Shown piece by piece: positions 57,630-64,000 of a stretch of 64,000 nucleotides of DNA. Origin of the DNA: Sinohyriopsis cumingii (lineage: Eukaryota > Mollusca > Bivalvia > Unionida > Unionidae); NCBI GenBank assembly GCA_028554795.2, contig CM068841.1, positions 22,935,308 through 22,999,307 on the forward strand. Reading direction: 5' to 3'. The position numbers were made by a program, and so were the translations under genes. How positions within the stretch are numbered: position 1 is the stretch's first letter; each line of letters starts with the position of its first letter. The notes beneath the pieces were generated by a model. It had not been told where the DNA came from, searched no databases, and saw only the letters and a list, made by a program, of their open reading frames with translations.

Positions 57630-57653
57630 ATGATTGAATCACTTCAGTGCGGA
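57630..57653. terminator. Convergent gene end with hairpin
   Basis: Polymerase (+) and integrase (-) genes converge 24 bp apart. GATCACT-TT-AGTGATC lies at about 57652-57667, overlapping the end of the integrase frame, and could serve both transcripts. Confidence 0.4.
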
Positions 57654-58643
57654 TCACTTTAGTGATCGGGGTGGTAATTGTGTATCCTCGGGAATCACCT
57701 GAAGTTGCTCGCGTTTAAATCCGCGTTGAGGAGCAGTCGAATCTAATCTGTAGATTGCGTTTCTCCCAGTTGATCTGGTTATGCTGGATATCTTATGTGT
57801 AGTAACACTCCATGTAGGATCGGTTGCTCTTTTTTTTCCTCCTTCTAGTTCGCCTGGTTCGTATAAATACCTAACGGTGACATTACCCAGCAGTGGGGAC
57901 GCTAGCGTCCCTGGCTGCGTTGAAACATTTTGTTGCTGTTGTCCGCGTTCACTGACGCGGGGTATATATTTTTTTGTGATTGCATTTACAGGTCTCATGT
58001 TTGTTGTTCTGGTAATTTCATTATTCAGTGCGGCTATCACGTTTGGCAGTCTTGCAACCCATTCACGAGATCTCGTATCGTAAATGAATTCCCTCGCGTA
58101 CTGGTATCCGAATAATCTCTCAGCGAGTGTTCTATTAAATCGCTCAACAATTGCCTGATCCCGATGAATTTCAGTATGTCCTCGTCGTATGGTAACGTTA
58201 TGCTGCTTTGTCAGTGATGACACCGCGCCCTGAAATTCCTTGCCAGGATCAACTTGTAATAATCGTGGCCAGTTTAGAGGTCCTCGTTGATAAATTCGTT
58301 TAAACGCAGAGGCGACTTCGGACGCTGTTTTAGTCGCTAACGGTTCTGCTTCTTTGTATCTACTGGCAACATCAACTACTGTTAGCGCGTATTTGTATAT
58401 TTTTCTACGGACAGTATCATGAGGCAGGAATAGTATGTCAGCCTGATGAACTTCATTGGGCACACTAACATCAAAATGTGCAAAGTTGATTTGTCGAGGT
58501 GGTGGTAAGTAGATTTGCCATATTGCTTGTTTTGATAGCCAATTTTTGGCAACCTCGCGTGTTACTGATGCCGCGTTGGCGAGTTTATTAATTGCTGAGT
58601 TACCTCTCCAGTATCCGATTGGGGAATAATAAATCGCTTGCAT
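57654..58643 (-). CDS. INT: Polinton integrase (retroviral/Ty3-type DDE)
   Basis: 329 residues. An N-terminal helical domain (IYYSPIGYWRGNSAINKL...) typical of Polinton integrases precedes the rve core. Catalytic residues are Asp69 (HQADILFL), Asp132 (LLQVDPGKEF) and Glu167 (AIVERFNRTL), with 34 residues between the last two, close to the classic DD35E. The C-terminal region (VRYLYEPGELEGG...IYRLD) resembles an SH3/chromo-type module. It inserts the element, producing the target duplication. The gene faces the polymerase and starts 10 nt beyond the stop of the zinc-ribbon/PLA2 gene, so the two probably form one minus transcription unit. Intact. Confidence 0.95.
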   Translation of the reverse strand: MQAIYYSPIGYWRGNSAINKLANAASVTREVAKNWLSKQAIWQIYLPPPRQINFAHFDVSVPNEVHQADILFLPHDTVRRKIYKYALTVVDVASRYKEAEPLATKTASEVASAFKRIYQRGPLNWPRLLQVDPGKEFQGAVSSLTKQHNVTIRRGHTEIHRDQAIVERFNRTLAERLFGYQYAREFIYDTRSREWVARLPNVIAALNNEITRTTNMRPVNAITKKYIPRVSERGQQQQNVSTQPGTLASPLLGNVTVRYLYEPGELEGGKKRATDPTWSVTTHKISSITRSTGRNAIYRLDSTAPQRGFKREQLQVIPEDTQLPPRSLK

Positions 58644-58653
58644 TTTTATTTAA

Positions 58654-59159
58654 TTATCCAGCGCCTAATACTAATTTAGATTTCATCGCTGATCTTACTA
58701 ACCAATTAGCGAGTGACTCCTTAAATGATTTATTTTTTATGGCGCTTAGTGCATGAATTAATTTCACATCCGCGATATGCCTGTCTTGTAGATCTTTACT
58801 TCGATAAGCAACATCATGTATGTGACACGCTGCGTCGATAGCGTTTATCGGATACTCTCCCGGTTTTGGTTTAGATTGTTCATCAAGTCTGATATCTAGT
58901 CGGGTCCCTGGACCGCAGTAATTGTATCCTGGGAGATGTTTTTCTCCGGGATACTTTGCCCAGGGAGTTCCGGGGAGCTTTCCAAGTTTGGCTGCAATGT
59001 CACCTCCGCTAAATTCTCGCTTTTTTTTTGAAATCTAAATTTTTTTGTGCCACATCGCGTACACTTACCAGAAAGTGCTTGTCTGTTATTTTTTGTTGTA
59101 ATGGTTGTTAGATCATTCGTAGGGGTTCGTGCCTTACACTTCACACAATATAGATCCAT
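58654..59159 (-). CDS. Zinc ribbon + phospholipase A2 gene, split by an A-run frame change
   Basis: From ATG 59157-59159 the frame codes a zinc ribbon: YCVKCK and CTRCGTKKF, with a KNNRQALSGK loop, as in the DUF5679 family. That frame ends at TAG near 58896. In the -1 frame, past the 9-A run (59021-59029 on the complementary strand), about 120 codons stay open to 58654. They carry a parvovirus-type PLA2 signature: LPGYNYCGPGT, the Ca-loop and the helix AIDAACHIHDVAY with the catalytic His-Asp. The two parts probably make one ~165-residue protein, by -1 frameshift or because a base is missing in this copy. PLA2 opens endosomal membranes in parvoviruses and is known in some adintoviruses. It diverges from the ATPase gene 22 bp away. 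Confidence 0.8.
59021..59029 (-). promoter_or_regulatory. Candidate -1 slippery run in zinc-ribbon/PLA2 gene
   Basis: Nine A's on the minus strand, phased CAA AAA AAA, so that A AAA AAA fits X XXY YYZ. The downstream PLA2 is in the -1 frame. Same arrangement as at 45650-45657. Confidence 0.45.
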
Positions 59160-59181
59160 AATTATTATTCTTTATATACAA

Positions 59182-59853
59182 ATGGAAATTACAGATTTTT
59201 CTGCGACAAAAAAGAAAGAGCCAGTTAAGCATAATTCAGTGCTACCAAACTCTATCCGCGCGATTATAATTGGGCCATCCGGTTCAGGTAAAACACAGCT
59301 GTTGCTGAACTTGATAATGAAGTGGATGAAATGGGATAAACTGTATTTGATAGCTCCATCTGTAGATGATCAACGATGCTATAACGTTATAAAAGATTTT
59401 AATGAGAGTGCAAGCGCGCTGAGTAAAGACGGTGAGGATGTTGTTGAATTTATCACTGATATCGAAGAAGCCCCCAGCGTCGAGGATCTTGATGAATCAA
59501 TTAACAACCTAGTAGTGTATGATGATGTTATGTTGGACAAGCAAAAAAATCCCGCAAGAATATTTTCCCGGGGACGTCACAAAAACACTGATGTGATTTA
59601 TGTTACTCAGCGTTATACACAAATTCCTAAAGTAATCAGGGATAATTGTAATCTTCTTGCGATATTCAATGGAGTTGATACACATACACTGAGAAATATT
59701 CATCAAACCTGGTGTGGTGGCGATATGGATTTAAATAAATTTAAAAATTTCTTCAGTCATGCTCAAAGAAAACCTCACGGATTTGTGACAATAAATTTAC
59801 ACGATCCCAGAACAAGATACCGTATTGGACTTGATACACTATTTGCAACATAA
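59182..59853 (+). CDS. ATP: A32/FtsK-HerA-type DNA packaging ATPase
   Basis: 223 residues from ATG 59182. Walker A GPSGSGKT (31-38), Walker B LVVYDDVML (Asp114-Asp115), and an arginine-rich RIFSRGRHKN then VIYVTQRYTQIPKVIR segment matching the packaging ATPase family of poxviruses, Polintons and related viruses. It would pump genomes into capsids. The last codons and stop lie within the right TIR (from 59847), so the stop sequence is mirrored in the left TIR. Divergent from the zinc-ribbon/PLA2 gene across 22 A/T-rich bases. An in-frame upstream extension (from 59047) is not expected to be used. Confidence 0.95.
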   Translation: MEITDFSATKKKEPVKHNSVLPNSIRAIIIGPSGSGKTQLLLNLIMKWMKWDKLYLIAPSVDDQRCYNVIKDFNESASALSKDGEDVVEFITDIEEAPSVEDLDESINNLVVYDDVMLDKQKNPARIFSRGRHKNTDVIYVTQRYTQIPKVIRDNCNLLAIFNGVDTHTLRNIHQTWCGGDMDLNKFKNFFSHAQRKPHGFVTINLHDPRTRYRIGLDTLFAT

Positions 59854-60156
59854 AAATGTTTTTCCTTGGAAACTCATTTCCCAGAGCAGCAGAGGGGATG
59901 GACCCGACCCATGGATTTTTCAATAACGACCCCGCCACGGAAACTGTTTCAGATTTATTGAAGTAACCCAAGTTGTCAGTGCAAACTCAACGAGTTTGTC
60001 CCTGGAAACTCTTCGAGTTTTCGGGGGACATTTTTTTTTGTCCTGTATTCTGAATAGAAGGGTTTATTTCGTCGAAATAAGCCCTCTATCGAGGAATAGT
60101 TTCCTGGAGGGGTTTATTGTGCAAAAAGTTTCGGTCTGTACAGCCCCTCTGCTGCT
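59847..60156. repeat. Right 310-bp terminal inverted repeat
   Basis: Mirror of 43961-44270, ending GCCCCTCTGCTGCT. It carries the same hairpins and the final codons of the ATPase gene. Confidence 0.95.
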
Positions 60157-60162
60157 TCTGTA
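60157..60162. repeat. Right target-site duplication TCTGT(A)
   Basis: TCTGTA directly after the right TIR; matches 43956-43961. Confidence 0.7.
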
Positions 60163-60659
60163 AACAAACTCGATGTTGAAACTCATTTCTTCATCCTTTT
60201 GTACTAAATATGAAGACATTATAAAAATGGTATTTCATAATTTAAAACAAGTTGACTATGATATTAATGTGGAAATACATGTTAATCTGGCTTGTGATAA
60301 ATGCCTTCTTTATTCTAATATACGACTTGTCCTTTTCTTCCTTCTCCTTCCCACCTGACCTCTTTCTGTGCTTCAGCAGCAGAGGGGGTGAACAGCGTTT
60401 TTGCTGGAGCGTCATTTTTGGAAAACTAAGGCCTTCTACGAAAACGAAAAAGATAAAAAAGGGTCAACAAAGTGAAACCAAAACCTCTAACCATCAGAGA
60501 GTCACTCTCTACCAGGTTATCTTTTTGTTACTTTTTTGTCGTTAGTGTTTTTTATAGCAAGTATGCGCGCGCGTGTACCCACCGTAATACCTTATTGTCA
60601 TTGCGTATCCTTGCGTCCAGGGAGTGTTTCCCATGGCTGATGCGCTCTCATAAACATGA
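60163..60659. other. Host right flank; Polinton-end-like word
   Basis: AGCAGCAGAGGGGG at 60375-60388 resembles the TIR tip AGCAGCAGAGGGGC and is followed by GTGAACAG versus CTGTACAG. It could be the end of an older related element. No gene seen. Confidence 0.45.
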
Positions 60660-61088
60660 CAGGAACTAAGACAATATCATTTAAAAATACAAGATTATGT
60701 TTCTCTGACGATCCTGTCGATATTCTGCCTTCGTGTATCTGCTTGCCGATAACAACGATACAGGTAGATTTGAAAACCTTTTTTTATGCAACTGAAATAA
60801 CCGCTGTTGAAGTATATCACGAACTATCTTTCTACTTGCCACTATTAATTCATTTGGTCTCCACAGCTGCAAAAATTCGTACACAGAAGTTTCTGAAATT
60901 ATTTCACGCATTATTTCCCACTGAATTTTATTCGGTTGTAGTCTGATTAATTTATTAAACTCTTAATTCTGGATCAAGTGCTCTACGATCAGTTATTTCT
61001 TCATAATCTACACATTTAACCAATCGTGTGGAGACAATCCAACAAAAAGTGGTGGTTGACCATGATCGCCACACATTATCACAGTGGT
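60660..61088 (-). pseudogene. Decayed helicase fragment from a related Polinton
   Basis: On the minus strand the sequence corresponds to residues ~855-1008 of the polymerase-helicase fusion at 54084, roughly 70-75% identical at DNA level by eye. It begins at the MCGDHGQPP motif and includes a stretch nearly matching IVASRKIVRD and LQQRLFQLH. Frameshifts and internal deletions break it. It shows an earlier insertion of the same lineage next to the present one. Confidence 0.85.
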
Positions 61089-61096
61089 TTAGTTTG

Positions 61097-61500
61097 CTTA
61101 ATATCTCTTGTCATTTATTGGCATTTTTACTTTGAATTTCGTAAAACTAACTATAAACCTGACCTAATTACTCGACTGAACTGCTGACAGAAACAGTCCA
61201 AAGTAATATATTTCATTTCTAAAGACCGATGGATAAACATTACATTTTTTCAAAGCTGCGAGCAGTATAGGCCGACATATCGAGAGTCAGGAAAACACGG
61301 GTGGGGGGGGGGGTATCCCCATATCCAAAATTAATATTATTTTGAACAGAATATTCTGGTGACAGTTGCCTCTTTTCAAATGGTAAGCATTGCAGTATTT
61401 TATTTTCGTCAATCGGTTGAATTCGGTGTGCGTTTTGCTTCATTCTCGGAGACGGAAACCTTAGGTGCGCAGACAATCCCGACAGCATTGTATATAACTT
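61097..61500 (-). repeat. Interspersed repeat X, copy 2
   Basis: Reverse-complement match to 37240-37666, directly abutting the helicase fragment. Includes a G-run (about 61300-61312). The open frame 61240-61506 (-) is the least broken version of whatever this repeat once encoded; no family recognised. Confidence 0.8.
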
Positions 61501-62829
61501 CGACATTATCCTGGTTCAATTCTTTGTCACATGTAGCACGTTAGCTGCTACTGTAAAGCTCTTTATGGCACAAAAAGCAAAATGCTAGTCCTGGCGTTCA
61601 GTTTTCATACAGATTGACCAATTACGTTCCTATCGACTTTGCATTTAAGCAATTCTCATTGCCGCACATTTTTCAAATGGTTATTCAAACTCGTATCCCG
61701 CTCGAAAATTAGAACCGCCATGTCGAGCAAGCATGCTCATTCCTATCAGTTTCCGTTACACGACGATTCATTGGGCAAGTACAAAATGTTGACTAATCAG
61801 AAATTTATTTTACAGTTATCATCTGTTATATAATAAACGGAACAAATACTTATTAGAAAGCTTGTTGCGGAATGGGACCGAATAGCGCCTCATTATAAAG
61901 AAAAGGTTTCAGAGACGATATTTAAAAAAGGGTCCATATCGACGATAATCCGATTCAGATCAGGAGAAAAGAAATTCTGTTTTGAGGACAGTTAGATCCA
62001 ACTGAAATTAAACAAAAATACAACAAAAATTTGAAAAAGAAATATAACGAGGAAAGATGTGGAAAGAAGTTGTTGTGCCCAAAAATGAACAATACAATTA
62101 CAGCTATCAGAAACAGGAAATATAAATGTTGCTGAAAATAAGTCAACTGTGCAAGAAACAATAAATTTTATTATATCTTATTGATATGTTTTATTGAGAT
62201 GTCAGTAATATTACAATCACAAAATATCACATTATTTGCAGAATTTTTGACAAACATTTCAGAAATGTTGGCGAAGTCAGTGATATTTCAATCACAATTT
62301 CATTGATATTTTCAGTAAACATCAGATGAAGTACAAAATCCACCTTGCACCAAATTTTATAAATCCAAAGATTCGTCTCTGCTTGTACTACAGAATATTT
62401 AATCACGTTTACATTTTCTCTACATTTTTGGTCATGTCTTTGCCTCCCGTACAAACATTTCTCATGATTCAATATGGAATACTTCAGGAATCCGATTGGA
62501 AGAGATATGGACTGAAACACTTATGGAATCAGACAATTTATTCCATATCAGTTCCATAAATACTTCACAGCAAGTGTAACGTAATCGAGTTAACACTCTT
62601 TGAGACGGAAATGGTATTTAAGAAATAACAAACACGTATGCAAGTGACAATAAATGTATTATTCTCTCACACTAATGATGAAGTAACATGACATCCAAAT
62701 AAATACAAAAAATACAAAGGTACATAATACGGATCCAATGGTAAACTATGATGAAGAACAGATATACTTGTTTGAAATATTCAACAATTATAAAATTGTC
62801 TCAGATAATTAAACACTACCATGCATTCT
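61501..62829. other. Host non-coding DNA, nothing recognised
   Basis: No exon or element recognised. Confidence 0.5.
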
Positions 62830-63005
62830 AATATTCAAACACTATAATGAAATTCTTATAGTCAAACACTATAATGACATTTCTCTTAGTCAAACACTAT
62901 GACCTTATAGTCAAACACTATAATGAAATTCTTATAGTCAAACACTATAATGAAATTCCGCTTAGTCAAACACTGACCTTCTTATAGTCAAACACTATAA
63001 TGAAA
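62830..63005. repeat. ~28-bp tandem repeat
   Basis: TATAGTCAAACACTATAATG(A)AATTCT-type units, six to seven copies, some with deletions. TTATAGT/ACTATAA inside each is self-complementary. Confidence 0.85.
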
Positions 63006-64000
63006 TTCTCTGATATGTCCAATGTTTACTTGACATTTCATATGCCCTTTGACCCGCTCCCCGGCTCGGTCACTTCAACCATCCAGACTTCTTATGCACA
63101 TGTACGTTGGCACTTTCCTGGCGGTTTTGCATCACTATTGCTGCGGCCTCTGGCTACACCTAGTCAGTCCGCACACAGTTATCCACACCTAGATACTCAT
63201 ACCTAGTTATCCACAACTGGTAATCCGCACCTAGTTATCCACACCTAGTTGGCTGAATATGAAAATAAACAACTTTCCAAATAGTCTGCTTAGTGTGTAT
63301 CTAGATTAAAATATCCGAGCATTTCAAATGGCTTAATACTAACACCTGAAATATTCCTTATGTACGACTATGACGTGCGAATGGCATACCAAAAAAAATA
63401 GAAATATGATATACTAAAACTCTAATACATACATAATATGTCTTCAATATTAGTTATAATAGAGACAAGATGACCTACCAATAGGAGTATTGCATATATG
63501 TTCAAATCCCTGTTAATAATCCGAATCGTACCATCTCTCGCTACCAAATTACATAAGCCATACACTCTTGATGAATTCAACTACAAGTACGATAAAACGA
63601 CGCAAACGTATAATACAACTTTAAACGTGTTTTGCGAAACTGAACATTAATTACAAAGAACGTTGATTAAAAAATATCACTCGCCCAACTCGTTGGCTCA
63701 GACTAAGACATATTGGCGATCCCGCCCCGACTGCTAAATACACAAAGAGCTTCCCTCTAATGGCTGTGTCAGTCAAGATTCCTAAGTAATATATATAGTC
63801 GCGCGCGTTAACATACATTACGCACGTGCCGCGCAAGCAATGAAGGCGTCACGCGATGCAAAAGGAAAAGTATATTTACAAGAAACTATAGCGCGCGAAA
63901 CACGTCAAATATTAGAATGTATGGTGGTCTACGCAAGCCATATCAGGTATTTCGTAACAGCAAGTGAAAATTCCATATGGAATAAAGTTGCAACTTTAAT
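63006..64000. other. Host non-coding DNA, short repeat
   Basis: CACCTAGTTATCCACA-type words repeat at 63165-63250. The right end has locally higher CpG (63780-63900). No gene recognised. Confidence 0.5.

Larger units (their letters stand above)
43961..60156. mobile_element. Complete Polinton/Maverick (adintovirus-like) element, 16.2 kb
   Basis: Near-identical 310-bp inverted repeats with ends AGCAGCAGAGGGGCTG enclose sixteen called genes. These include every hallmark Polinton gene: family B polymerase, retroviral-type integrase, adenain-type protease, A32/FtsK ATPase, double-jelly-roll major capsid and penton. TCTGT follows directly on both sides, or TCTGTA if the terminal A is counted once, matching the 6-bp duplication typical of Polintons. 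The interior is visibly richer in G+C and CpG than the flanks. All large frames are intact; two small genes carry an A-run frame change. Virion genes sit left on +, replication and packaging genes right. This looks like a young endogenised virus, structurally able to mobilise except possibly for the two frame changes. Confidence 0.95.

Noticed and set aside
59047..59181. 45-residue N-terminal extension of the packaging ATPase
   Set aside because: It overlaps the divergent zinc-ribbon gene in antisense; ATG 59182 has the expected leader and family length.

Overview
The window is a piece of an A+T-rich animal genome, most likely a marine invertebrate and plausibly a bivalve mollusc (inferred from its satellite-rich, transposon-rich, intron-dominated make-up; not proven). 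Two things in it are clearly genic. (1) On the + strand, three spliced exons (17018-17084, 20914-21047, 25033-25134) with consistent splice sites and phases encode the C-terminal end of a single-pass membrane protein whose transmembrane segment and cytoplasmic tail look like plexin domain-containing protein (PLXDC/TEM7 family). (2) At 43961-60156 lies a complete, apparently recent integration of a 16.2-kb Polinton/Maverick (adintovirus-like) dsDNA virus/transposon.

Host part (1-43960 and 60157-64000): mostly introns and intergenic DNA filled with tandem repeats (a 4.6-kb, ~39-bp minisatellite at 1065-5650; 45-bp, 39-bp, 44-bp, 35-bp, 40-bp and other arrays further on), decayed LINE 3' ends on the minus strand, three tRNA-derived SINE copies, at least seven copies of a ~210-bp MITE with ends like TACCGTATATACTCGCTTATAAG, and a large inverted repeat (37672-38260 / 38831-39436).

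Polinton part: 310-bp terminal inverted repeats that look identical by eye (43961-44270 and 59847-60156) are flanked by a TCTGT(A) target duplication. Left to right: a virion block on + (unknown 344-aa protein; small amphipathic capsid-type protein split by a homopolymer frameshift; double-jelly-roll major capsid protein; basic hydrophobic pX-like protein; adenain-type cysteine protease; fibre-like protein; two-TM membrane protein; penton-type protein with a 200-aa helical insertion; a 95-aa unknown). Then comes a 1-kb non-coding hub with two sets of direct repeats and two nested hairpins, flanked by minus-strand genes (138-aa helical unknown, HNH homing-type endonuclease, 96-aa Cys-rich protein). 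A replication/packaging block follows: an 1181-aa fusion of family B DNA polymerase, SF1 helicase and C-terminal HNH domain on +; a retroviral-type integrase on -; a zinc-ribbon + phospholipase A2 gene on - (also with an A-run frameshift); and the A32/FtsK-type packaging ATPase on +, ending inside the right TIR. The set would serve integration (integrase), self-encoded replication (Pol-helicase-HNH), capsid building and maturation (MCP, penton, protease), packaging (ATPase) and membrane penetration (PLA2, small amphipathic proteins). A decayed relative of the helicase lies just outside the right end (60660-61088), so the family has inserted here before.

Most striking items: the Pol-helicase-HNH fusion without a visible exonuclease, the two genes sharing an A_AAA_AAA slippery run with a -1 continuation, the structured non-coding hub, and a family of short perfect palindromes scattered through TIRs, gene ends and coding sequence.
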